A DNA stretch of 64,000 bases from assembly GCF_900105195.1 (NCBI RefSeq), contig NZ_FNRX01000003.1, positions 1 through 64,000 on the forward strand, written 5' to 3'. Positions within the stretch are counted from its first letter, which is position 1. Each line of letters begins with the position of its first letter. A model generated the notes under the pieces. It was not told the origin of the DNA and did no database searches. It saw only the letters and a program-made list of their open reading frames with translations. Positions 16,676-24,585 of this stretch are shown piece by piece. The translations under genes were made by a program, and so were the position numbers. The DNA comes from Rhodococcus pyridinivorans (GTDB taxonomy: Bacteria; Actinomycetota; Actinomycetes; Mycobacteriales; Mycobacteriaceae).

Positions 16676-18190
16676 ATGGCTGACATCGCTGACTACAACC
16701 ACGAACCGACCATCGACCCGCGTCGGCTGCGGCTACGCCCGAACCGTCCCGCTGTCGAACCCGAACCGGCCCCGGCTCCCGAGCCTGTAACCGAGGACAT
16801 CGCCGATCCGTACGGGGTCGGAGTAGATGCTCTCGCGGCCGTCGACGAGCCGATCACGCCGACAACAATGCCGTCCACCGGGCACGGCGCACTGTTCGAC
16901 GAGGCCGCCTCACCGGCACTTTCCCAGCCTGCTCAGTGGGGTTGGCGGGGTCGGATCAATGCAGCTCTGGGAACGAAACTGGCCCCGAAGGCGGCATCGG
17001 CAGAGACCGGCCACCGGGCGGCGGTCGAAGCGATCCAGCGAACGCTGCCGGGTTCGGGCACGGTCGCTGTGGTCAACACCAAGGGCGGAGCCGGCAAAAC
17101 TCCGACGTCGATTGCGCTGGCAGCGATGCTCGGTAAGCATCGCGGCCGCGGGGTCGTGGCGGTGGATATGAGCGAGGCCGGCGGCACCCTCGGCATTCGC
17201 GCAGCGCGCACCGCACCCATCGAACGCACGGTGTGGGATGTCCTCGACAACGCATCGCGGCTGATGTCGGCCGACGTCGAGGCGGGGGAGCTGGCGGCGT
17301 ATCTGCGGCTCCAGCCCACCCACGACGAGATCCTGGCCGGGGACACCGATTCTTCCTACGACGACATGCTCGGCGAGGACGAGTGCGCGGCGTTGGGCGC
17401 GGTGCTTCGTCGCCATCGCGACCTGCTGATCATCGACACAGCCACCACTCCGCAGGCCGGGGCATGGCAGTGGGCGGTGCGCCACGCCGACGTGCTGGTG
17501 GTGCCGCTGCCGATGCGCCGGGACATGGCGCAGCACGCCTACGCGATGCTCGACGGCCTCCGTAAGCGAGGGTTCGAGCATCTGCTGCGCTCTGCGATCG
17601 TGCTGCTGTGCGCGACGCCGGGGTCCGATCCGAACCTCGAAACTGCGATTGTCGACGAGTTCGACTCTCTCGGTGTGCAGACCTACGTTCGGGTCCCGTT
17701 CGAGCCGGTCTTCGCCACCGGTGAGCGGATCACGCTCGAGGCGTTGTCGCAGAGTTCGATCATCGCGTGGACGAATGTCGCGGCGATGGTGACCGATGCG
17801 CTGGCCGAGGCCATCGTCGAGCGGCAGGCCGGATTCCGGCAGCAGGGGGTACCGGCTCCGGCGGTCGCCCCGGAGCCGAATCCGCCGACGTTCGCGGCGG
17901 ACGTTCCGAGCTTCGTAGCGCCCCGGCCGGCCCCGGCTCCCGAGTCGGTTCCCGCAGCTGAGCCGCCCCTGGCCCCGGTAGTGGAACCCGCTGCCGCTCC
18001 TGCTGTCCGGGTGCCTGAGACGGACCCGGCCAGGGACCTGCCCCTGGACTACCGGCCCACCGCCGAGGCGGCGGAAGCGGTCCCCGAACCGGACGCCTCG
18101 AGCGAATCCGCTGCTGAGGTGCACCAACCGCCGGCCCCGGCCCGACGGCCGCAACCACCGAAGCCGTCGAGCTTCGATCCCTACGCCTGA
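16676..18190 (+). CDS. MinD/ParA-like ATPase of the T4SS locus
   Basis: A 504-residue protein from the ATG at 16676 (GAGG 8 bases upstream). Residues ~1-115 are a Pro/Ala-rich tail. The ATPase domain follows, with the deviant Walker A KGGAGKT (residues ~138-144), a switch segment VVAVDMSEAGGTLGIRAA and a Walker B-like LLIIDTATTPQAGAW. The C-terminal ~110 residues are Pro/Ala-rich. The MinD/ParA architecture between disordered tails resembles the accessory ATPases of actinobacterial secretion loci rather than a plasmid partition ParA. It may position the transfer machine at the membrane or pole. An IS110 element lies 23 bp past the stop. Confidence 0.7.
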   Translation: MADIADYNHEPTIDPRRLRLRPNRPAVEPEPAPAPEPVTEDIADPYGVGVDALAAVDEPITPTTMPSTGHGALFDEAASPALSQPAQWGWRGRINAALGTKLAPKAASAETGHRAAVEAIQRTLPGSGTVAVVNTKGGAGKTPTSIALAAMLGKHRGRGVVAVDMSEAGGTLGIRAARTAPIERTVWDVLDNASRLMSADVEAGELAAYLRLQPTHDEILAGDTDSSYDDMLGEDECAALGAVLRRHRDLLIIDTATTPQAGAWQWAVRHADVLVVPLPMRRDMAQHAYAMLDGLRKRGFEHLLRSAIVLLCATPGSDPNLETAIVDEFDSLGVQTYVRVPFEPVFATGERITLEALSQSSIIAWTNVAAMVTDALAEAIVERQAGFRQQGVPAPAVAPEPNPPTFAADVPSFVAPRPAPAPESVPAAEPPLAPVVEPAAAPAVRVPETDPARDLPLDYRPTAEAAEAVPEPDASSESAAEVHQPPAPARRPQPPKPSSFDPYA

Positions 18191-18222
18191 CCTTCTGTGT
18201 GAAAGGACTCTCAATGATCCTG

Positions 18223-19425
18223 TCAAGCCGCCCCCGCGGTGACCGGCACGGTCGGTTGCCAGGTGCGGTGGTCGCGGAGCAGAGCGTAGAGAACGTCCAC
18301 GCGCCGCCGAGCCAGGCAGATCGTGGCCTGGACGGGACGCTTACCTTCGGCACGTTTGCGCTGATAGTAGGCGCGGGATCGAGGATCGCAACGGACCGCG
18401 GTCAACGCCGACATGTACATCACCCGGCGCAGGCGCCTGCTGTAGCGCTGAGGGGTGTGCAGACGCCCGGTGCGTTTACCCGAATCCCTGGGTCGCGGCG
18501 CCAACCCGGTCCAGGCAGCGAGCTGATCGGCCGATCCGATCAGGGCGGGGTCACCGACTGCGGCAAGGAATTCGGCGCCGAGCCGGAATCCCATACCCGG
18601 CAAGCTCAGGATCACTTCGGCCAGAGGGTGACGGCGAAATCGGGCCTCGATCTCCGCGTCCACGGCCCTGATACGTGCGTCGAGATCGATCACCGCCTGC
18701 GCCAATTCGGCGACCAGTTCGGCAGCGACATCTTCCCCCGGCAACCGCACGGTCTGCGCCTTCGCAGCGGTGACCGCGGCCCGGGCGATCGATTCGGCGT
18801 GGCGCACCCCGGCCCCGGTGAGCATCGTGGCCAGTCGGGCCGCACCGACACGGCGGATCGCTTTCGGTCGCTGGTAGCGGGCCAGCAGCACCACCCAGCC
18901 CCGGTCCGAGGAGATCTGCGCGAGGCGTTCGAGGCCGGGGCAGATCGCGACGAGTTGCTGACGCAGCCGGTTGATGGTCCGGGTACGGTCGGCGACCAGA
19001 TCGGTGCGGTGGCCGGTGAGCATCTGCAGCTCACGGATCAACTCGTCGTCGGGACGCAGAACGGGCAGGTCCGACCGCATCCGGGACTGATCGGCGATCA
19101 CCCGGGCGTCGCGGGCGTCGGTCTTGGCTTCGCCGCCGCGGTAGACCGACGATGCCTGCCACACCGAACGTCCGGACAGGTAGCGCACCGGTTTCCCGGC
19201 GTCGGCCAGCACAGTCAGCAACAAGGTGACGTAGGCGGTGGTCAGATCCACCGTCCACGACACCGTCTCGGCGAGTGCGTCGATCTCGGTGATCACCGCA
19301 CGGATCGTTGCTTCGTCGTTGTCGCATCGCCGCGAGAGCACCACCGTCCCGGAGGTGTCGAGTACGCATATCCAGTGGTGTTCTTTGCCGACGTCGACTC
19401 CTGCCCACAGTTGCGAACCGGTCAT
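18223..19425 (-). CDS. IS110-family transposase (DEDD/serine recombinase type)
   Basis: A 400-residue protein from the ATG at 19425, with GAGGAAA 5-8 bases upstream. The N-terminal DEDD RuvC-like domain opens with LWAGVDVGKEHHWICVL and has KTDARDARVIADQ. The C-terminal transposase-20 domain has SLPGMGFRLGAEFLAAVGDP and AAWTGLAPRPRDSGKRTG, with the conserved Ser in the DSGKR segment. Family enzymes work with an RNA made from the element's non-coding end (established for IS621-like IS110 members). Nothing is missing, so the element may be active. Confidence 0.9.
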   Translation of the reverse strand: MTGSQLWAGVDVGKEHHWICVLDTSGTVVLSRRCDNDEATIRAVITEIDALAETVSWTVDLTTAYVTLLLTVLADAGKPVRYLSGRSVWQASSVYRGGEAKTDARDARVIADQSRMRSDLPVLRPDDELIRELQMLTGHRTDLVADRTRTINRLRQQLVAICPGLERLAQISSDRGWVVLLARYQRPKAIRRVGAARLATMLTGAGVRHAESIARAAVTAAKAQTVRLPGEDVAAELVAELAQAVIDLDARIRAVDAEIEARFRRHPLAEVILSLPGMGFRLGAEFLAAVGDPALIGSADQLAAWTGLAPRPRDSGKRTGRLHTPQRYSRRLRRVMYMSALTAVRCDPRSRAYYQRKRAEGKRPVQATICLARRRVDVLYALLRDHRTWQPTVPVTAGAA

Positions 19426-19632
19426 CGGATTTCCTCGTTTTCGCTTGTGTTCCGGCCTGGCCCCGATGGACGCCTCCGCCGGCATTTCCTTAAACAAGCG
19501 ATCATGCGCAGATCTCAATCAGCGGTCCGAGGTGTCCAGACAGGTCGGGTGGCCAGTCCTTTCAAGCCCCACTCGAGAGTGGGCAAACCTTATGCAGCCT
19601 CGCCCGGCCCGCCCGGGTTACAGCTCAACGTA
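19426..19632 (-). ncRNA. Candidate bridge RNA region of the IS110 element
   Basis: This 207 bp non-coding end lies upstream of the transposase, where IS110-group elements encode their bridge RNA. It contains strong hairpins, such as CCCACTCGAGAGTGGG at ~19569-19584. The word AGTCCTTTCA at 19555-19564 is the reverse complement of the target flank TGAAAGGACT at 18200-18209, a 10-of-10 match, as expected of a target guide loop. A second possible donor-side guide, ATTGAGA, is present but short. No clear guide for the other target half was found. Confidence 0.55.
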
Positions 19633-19676
19633 ACTCTCACGAAGTAACTGCACCTACGAACTTAAGGACCCCTGTG

Positions 19677-20075
19677 ATGTCTCGCAATACCTCGATGCGG
19701 TCGCTACCTCGTAGCGTGGCCCGTGCTGCGTCCCTGCTGTCGGCCACGATCGGCACGGTGTTGCTCACCGCCGGTACCGCCTCGGCTCAGACCGACAATC
19801 CACTCGACGGAATCTCCCCTGATCTGGGGGTGTTCGGTCCTACGTTCCAGAGCACCTGGTCGCGGATTGCGGGCGGTATCTGGGGTGCGGTCCTGGCGGT
19901 ATCCGCAGTCAACCTGATCATTTCGCTCTACAAGATCCGTAAGGCTCGCGCCGGGGGCTACCAGAGCGAATTGAGCGATTCGATGGATTCGGCCAAGACC
20001 GCTGGCGTGGCGTTCGGTTGCGTGGCCGGAGCCGGGATCATCGTCGGCGCCATCTTGTTCGTCGTCAACGGCTAA
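19677..20075 (+). CDS. Small pilin-like (VirB2/TrbC-type) membrane protein
   Basis: A 132-residue protein from the ATG at 19677 (AAGGA 8 bases upstream). It has a signal peptide ending near TAGTASAQT (residues ~37-40), then two hydrophobic stretches (about 60-80 and 108-130) joined by a charged loop. A signal sequence plus two helices in ~90 mature residues is the outline of T4SS pilin or core-channel subunits of the VirB2/TrbC kind. It lies first in the second block of transfer genes, ahead of VirB8-, VirB6-, VirB4- and VirD4-like genes. Confidence 0.6.
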   Translation: MSRNTSMRSLPRSVARAASLLSATIGTVLLTAGTASAQTDNPLDGISPDLGVFGPTFQSTWSRIAGGIWGAVLAVSAVNLIISLYKIRKARAGGYQSELSDSMDSAKTAGVAFGCVAGAGIIVGAILFVVNG

Positions 20076-20108
20076 TAGCCGATCTACCAGCACTGTTAGG
20101 AGAATCAG

Positions 20109-20861
20109 ATGGCACCCGATTTCAGCTCGATCAAGCCGGGCTCCCAGCAATCGCCCCCGGCAACAGCAGTACCGACGCCGACATCCTCGGCGAAGACGGC
20201 AGAGACCAAAGGATGGAAGGCGGCGTTCGGCAGACTGCCCTCATGGTTCAAGTACGGCCTGGTGATCCTGCTCGTGGTGACGATCCTCGGGATCATTCTC
20301 GCGGGGTTGAGCGGCGGTAGCTCGGAGTCCGACACGGTGCGGACCGGGCACGGCCCCAACTCGATCACCAACGGTGTTCCGCATGGCTACGACCACACCG
20401 AGGCCGGAGCACAGACCGCGGCCGCCAACTTCGTGCAGGCAGTGAGCCAGATCGCCCTCGGCCGGGTGACCGCCGCCGACCTGAAAAACAACCTTGTCGG
20501 GGACGGCGCCAGCGATGCTTTGATTGCCATTGTCGAGGACAACGTCTCGCACTCCGAAGACACCGTGATGAACAACATCCCGGTCCTGGTCAACGTCACG
20601 GACTACTCGGATGACCGTGCGGTGGTGTCGGTGTGGGCAGTCTCGGCGAGCCAGAGCGATCTGAGCGGCACGGGCAAGATCAGCGTCCTCACGGTTTGGT
20701 CCACGACCACGGTGACCTTGGAGTGGGAGAACGGGGATTGGAAGGCCGTCGATTGGGCGTTCCGGTCCGGACCCGAGCCTGAAGAGGTCTCGTTCCCCGA
20801 AGGGGACTCCACTCTCGCCGAATTCGGCGCGAACGGCCTCTACACCTTCTTCGTGGAGTAA
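20109..20861 (+). CDS. VirB8/TcpC-like bitopic conjugation protein
   Basis: A 250-residue protein with a Pro/Ser-rich cytoplasmic tail (1-45), one membrane helix (about 48-68, WFKYGLVILLVVTILGIILA) and an outer domain of ~170 residues (AANFVQAVSQIALGRV, then DAVVS-type strands and WENGDWKAVDWAFRSG). This is the TcpC/VirB8 arrangement, in which NTF2-like outer domains form the scaffold of the channel. AGGAGA precedes the start. Confidence 0.65.
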   Translation: MAPDFSSIKPGSQQSPPATAVPTPTSSAKTAETKGWKAAFGRLPSWFKYGLVILLVVTILGIILAGLSGGSSESDTVRTGHGPNSITNGVPHGYDHTEAGAQTAAANFVQAVSQIALGRVTAADLKNNLVGDGASDALIAIVEDNVSHSEDTVMNNIPVLVNVTDYSDDRAVVSVWAVSASQSDLSGTGKISVLTVWSTTTVTLEWENGDWKAVDWAFRSGPEPEEVSFPEGDSTLAEFGANGLYTFFVE

Positions 20862-20863
20862 TC

Positions 20864-22993
20864 ATGCGACCCCTTGTCCGTACTTTTCTTGCGGTGCTGC
20901 TGGCAGTGCTCGCGTTGGCCTCGAGTGCGATTCCCGCGTGGGCGCAGCAGCTCAGTGGCGCTGCCGAAGGGTGGCCTGCCGGGATGCCAGACGAGCTCAA
21001 GGAGTTCTTTCCCGGTCACCCGGAGTTCGAGGCGGCCGGGTGGTCGACCGATCCGGCGTGCGCGGACAAGGGTGGCGACTTCGGGCAGTACCTCGCGCAG
21101 TACCTCCGCTTCGACCAGCAAATTCTCTACTGGGCGTCCCCGGTGACGCAGCGCATCGCGCAGTACGCCGAGCTGATGGGCGTCTCGGAGGATGAAGCGA
21201 AGCAAGCGGTGCTCGACGGCAAGGCTCCGACCACCTGGCCGGCATCCTTCCCCGGTGGCGACCCGGAGTTCTCGCCCTCGGCCAAGGTGTGCGCTGCGGA
21301 TCTGGCGAAGTGGTCCGAGCCGGGCGGGAACCACTGGGGATTTACCTGGGCGGCAGCACCCGACGCCGGTTCGATCGCAGTGATGAAGCAACAGAAATGG
21401 GTCGACAACCTGCCGGACGACATCTTTGAGAATCCGTGCAGCGACCACGAGATGCTGTGCAACAGGGCCTATTTCCTCGACTGTGACAAGACTTCAGGGC
21501 CGGATGAACTCGTACAGTGCCGCGCCTGGAACACGCGGGTGGGGGCGATGTTCGGCGGCATCTGGAACTGGAAAGAGCAGAACAAGGACTTCGCTGACCG
21601 GTTCCTCGATCTCGCCAGAGTCGGTGGTGTGGTCCTCAAGGCCGCCACGCCGCTTCAGATCCAGCTCGGCGTCGGCCTCGGTATGGCGGCCGTCGACAAG
21701 GCCAGTGATGTGGTCGCGTTCATCGCTGATCCGGGCAGCGTGATCGACGACTGGGCCAACAGCACCAAGGAAAGCGCGGTATCGCTGACCACCTCGGTCC
21801 TTGAGGGCTTGGCGAACATCCACGAGTTCAACCCGCGGGATGAAGGTTTCCTGCGGTGGTACGCGGTCAGTTGCGGAATCGGGGTGTTCGTCATGTCGAT
21901 CACCGCACTGTTCACGATCTACCGAACCTCCGCACAGAAATCGACACGAATGGAACTGGCGCACAGCCTGATTGGATACGCCCCGTTGGGTGTGCTGTCG
22001 ATGATGTTCGCCCCGGCCGCCGCCGAAATGCTGGTCCAGCTCTCGCACGCGCTGACCACCTCCCTGTCTGGACTGCTCAAGCAGGACTTGGAGCAGGCGG
22101 TGGTGTCCGTATCGGCAATGCTCGGAGGCATCACGAACGACACCGTCGTCGGCGGCTCTCTGACCGGCATCGTGTTCTTCGGGTTGTTGTTTCTCGGGTC
22201 GCTGGCGTTGTTCTTCGGCATGTTGATGCACGCCGCTGCCTTGCCGATCCTCGCTGGCCTGACAGGTGTCGCGTTCGGATTGTGGGTGCATCCGAACCTG
22301 CGGAAGAAGGCGATGCGCCCGATCTTCGTGTTCATCTCGATCGTGTTTTCCAAGCCGGTGATCTTCCTCGGTCTGGGGTTCTTGGCCACGGTGCTGATCG
22401 ACAGCAGCGCGGGGGCTTACGTCGACGGTGACCTCGCATCGCTTGGCGCCTTGGCGATGTCGGCGGTGTGCATCGGACTGGTCGGACTCGCTCCGTGGTC
22501 GCTGCTCAAGTACGCCCCGTTCATGCCGTCCAGTGAAGATTCGGAAGGCTTCGGCGATACCGGATCGGCGACCGGACAAGGGCTGGGCGGCACTTTGCAG
22601 ACCGCGCAGATGGCAATGATGGCCCGCGGCGGTGGTGGCGGGGGTGAGGTCGCTGCGGCCCGTTCCGCAGGGGCGGCTCACTCCCATCCTGTCGGCGGCG
22701 GGGCGTTGGTGGGGGGAGGGGCCTCCACCTCGAACGGGTCGACGTCCCATAGTTCCGCCGGGTCGACCTCCCACCAGCACTCGGGTGTTACCGCAGGTCA
22801 TAGCGGTGGGTGGCACGGTGGGGCGAGCACTCGCAAGCTCATGGGGGCAGCCAAGGGCATCTCCGGCACGGTCGCCTCGGCCGGGGTGGGAGCGGCTGTC
22901 GTGGCCGGGACCGTGGGCGGCGCAGCGCTGAACAAGGCGGCCCAGGCGGCACAGAACGCTCCTGAACGAGCCGACAACATGGGAGATCAGTGA
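20864..22993 (+). CDS. Large polytopic T4SS channel protein (VirB6/TrbL-like)
   Basis: A 709-residue protein with a signal peptide (1-27, ending IPAWAQQ). A soluble outer region (30-300) with several Cys residues is followed by 6-7 membrane helices between about 330 and 560 (GFLRWYAVSCGIGVFVMSIT, then VFFGLLFLGSLALFF and PVIFLGLGFLATVLI). A Gly/Ser/His-rich cytoplasmic tail (570-709) includes HSHP and HQHSG, which could bind metal. The layout matches VirB6/TrbL inner-membrane channel proteins of actinobacterial T4SS. Start and stop overlap with the next gene. Confidence 0.65.
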   Translation: MRPLVRTFLAVLLAVLALASSAIPAWAQQLSGAAEGWPAGMPDELKEFFPGHPEFEAAGWSTDPACADKGGDFGQYLAQYLRFDQQILYWASPVTQRIAQYAELMGVSEDEAKQAVLDGKAPTTWPASFPGGDPEFSPSAKVCAADLAKWSEPGGNHWGFTWAAAPDAGSIAVMKQQKWVDNLPDDIFENPCSDHEMLCNRAYFLDCDKTSGPDELVQCRAWNTRVGAMFGGIWNWKEQNKDFADRFLDLARVGGVVLKAATPLQIQLGVGLGMAAVDKASDVVAFIADPGSVIDDWANSTKESAVSLTTSVLEGLANIHEFNPRDEGFLRWYAVSCGIGVFVMSITALFTIYRTSAQKSTRMELAHSLIGYAPLGVLSMMFAPAAAEMLVQLSHALTTSLSGLLKQDLEQAVVSVSAMLGGITNDTVVGGSLTGIVFFGLLFLGSLALFFGMLMHAAALPILAGLTGVAFGLWVHPNLRKKAMRPIFVFISIVFSKPVIFLGLGFLATVLIDSSAGAYVDGDLASLGALAMSAVCIGLVGLAPWSLLKYAPFMPSSEDSEGFGDTGSATGQGLGGTLQTAQMAMMARGGGGGGEVAAARSAGAAHSHPVGGGALVGGGASTSNGSTSHSSAGSTSHQHSGVTAGHSGGWHGGASTRKLMGAAKGISGTVASAGVGAAVVAGTVGGAALNKAAQAAQNAPERADNMGDQ

Positions 22994-24585
22994 TGAGTGA
23001 CAGTGAGCAGCGCACCTCGATCCTCGGCTCGGAAATCGCTCGCCGAGGACTGATCCCCGTTCCCGAACCGGTGCTGTTCGCCTATGCAGCGGCGCTGATG
23101 GTCTCGATGTTCCTGTTCGTCTTCTTCGGATCGACGATCTGGACACTGGCCGGTGTCCTTGCGGTGGTGGGCGGCACGCTGTGGGCGACGACCGACATCA
23201 ACGGTCGCCGGTCTTGGGCGGGGGAGAAACTGCACCGGATCCGGGATCGGCGGCGGCGAAAGCACGGTGAACACGTCTATCGGGCACCCGGTGATGAGTT
23301 GTACGGGGTGCTCGGAGCCGATCCGGGCTGGGAGTTCCCGGTGCCGCTCGGAGATGTCGCTCCGCTGGATCTGACCGATACAGGTCTCGATGACATGTTC
23401 ATCCTCGAGCACCGGACGCCTGGTGACAACAACTACTACTCGGTGGTGCTGTCGATTCAAGGGCTCGCCGAAGGACTCCGCGGCGCGGAGGAATGGGCAG
23501 TGACCTCGCAGGCGTTCTCGCGCACGCTGGCCTCGTTCGCGCGCCGATCCTCGCTGCTTCGAGGGCTGGAGATGGTGCACCGCTCGGTGCCGGCCGATCT
23601 GACTCCGCACGTGGCGTGGATGGAATCGGTGGTGCGTGCGAATCCTCATGCACACCGGGTGATGCCTGCGGTCGAGTCCTACGGCCAGCTCATCGACGGT
23701 CTGGCCCCGGAGTCGGAAGAGCATCGTTGCTACGCCACGCTGATCTTCCCGAAGTCGGTCGAGTTGCTGTCGGCGGCCGGAGCGGTCGCCAAGCGTAAGG
23801 GCGTAGAGACGAAGGCCGGTATCGGCCAGGTCATCGTCGAGGAGACCATGCGGGCGGTCGGCGCGCTGACCTCGGCCCGGCTCGGACAGGTGCAGGTGCT
23901 CGGCCAACAACGTGCCTGTGCGGTGTTCCGCTCGATGCTCGATCCGTCCTATGCGCTCGATGCCCATCGTGGCGCGAACTGGGGCAACTGCTGGCCGTCG
24001 TATGTCGGCGGAGACCTGTCGACACGGGTGTCCGACCGATGGGATACCCGAGTCGGGTTGATCCGGCCCGGTTCGATCGAACCGATCCCGCTGCACGCTG
24101 AATGGCTCTCGCCGCTGTTGACCGGCGTCGACCCGGACCCCGGCGATCCTGTTGAGGGGATTCCGGCCCAGCCAACAATCCGCACGGTGAAGGTGCGGAT
24201 GGATTTCGTCGATGCGGTCAAAGCGCGCCAGGTGGCACGCAAGGACGCGACCGAGGATGCAGCACGCCAGTACAAGGAGCGAAAGAAGGGCCAGGTCACC
24301 GACGGTGCATCGGAGGTCATGGCGTCGGCATCACTGCGTCGCCGCGAAGACCTCAAGCCGGGCTCGGGACACCACGGGGTGATCTGGTCGATGGCAGTGT
24401 CGGTCACCGCACCGGATGAGGATGCGGTGATGCGAGCGTGTGCGCGGCTCGAGCAGGCCGCCGACCAAGCCGCCATCAAAGAGTTCACCTGGTTCGACGA
24501 CAGCCACGATGTCGCGCAATTCCTCACTCTGCCGCTCGGCCGCGGACTCGCGGCCACCAAGTACACCCGGGCCAAGGGGGTCTGA
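22993..24585 (+). CDS. SCO6880-family T4SS protein
   Basis: A 530-residue protein. The N-terminus has two membrane helices (about 27-66, LFAYAAALMVSMFLFVFFGS and LAGVLAVVGGTLWATTD), like VirB3/PrgI. A VirB4 N-terminal-like region follows (LDDMFILEHRTPGDNNYYSV, EEWAVTSQAFSRTLASFARR). No Walker motif is present, so the ATPase function lies in the next gene; in other systems the two are one VirB3-VirB4 chain. The ATG overlaps the preceding stop, and the gene ends at a TGATG junction. Confidence 0.8.
   Translation: MSDSEQRTSILGSEIARRGLIPVPEPVLFAYAAALMVSMFLFVFFGSTIWTLAGVLAVVGGTLWATTDINGRRSWAGEKLHRIRDRRRRKHGEHVYRAPGDELYGVLGADPGWEFPVPLGDVAPLDLTDTGLDDMFILEHRTPGDNNYYSVVLSIQGLAEGLRGAEEWAVTSQAFSRTLASFARRSSLLRGLEMVHRSVPADLTPHVAWMESVVRANPHAHRVMPAVESYGQLIDGLAPESEEHRCYATLIFPKSVELLSAAGAVAKRKGVETKAGIGQVIVEETMRAVGALTSARLGQVQVLGQQRACAVFRSMLDPSYALDAHRGANWGNCWPSYVGGDLSTRVSDRWDTRVGLIRPGSIEPIPLHAEWLSPLLTGVDPDPGDPVEGIPAQPTIRTVKVRMDFVDAVKARQVARKDATEDAARQYKERKKGQVTDGASEVMASASLRRREDLKPGSGHHGVIWSMAVSVTAPDEDAVMRACARLEQAADQAAIKEFTWFDDSHDVAQFLTLPLGRGLAATKYTRAKGV

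Larger units (their letters stand above)
18214..19632 (-). mobile_element. IS110-family insertion sequence
   Basis: The element lies between the MinD-like and pilin-like genes. Both edges show ACTCTCA (18207-18213 on the left, 19633-19639 on the right), which is the best mark of the junctions and fits the short shared core of IS110 elements, which have no terminal inverted repeats. Size ~1.42 kb is normal for the family. It interrupts the transfer operon but no gene: GAAAGGACTCTCAATG at the left junction looks like a ribosome site plus start, but the real downstream gene has its own site at 19664. Confidence 0.75.

Noticed and set aside
18199..19647. 482-residue + strand frame over the IS110 element
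   Set aside because: Antisense of the transposase; the apparent ribosome site and ATG at 18204-18216 arise at the IS junction.
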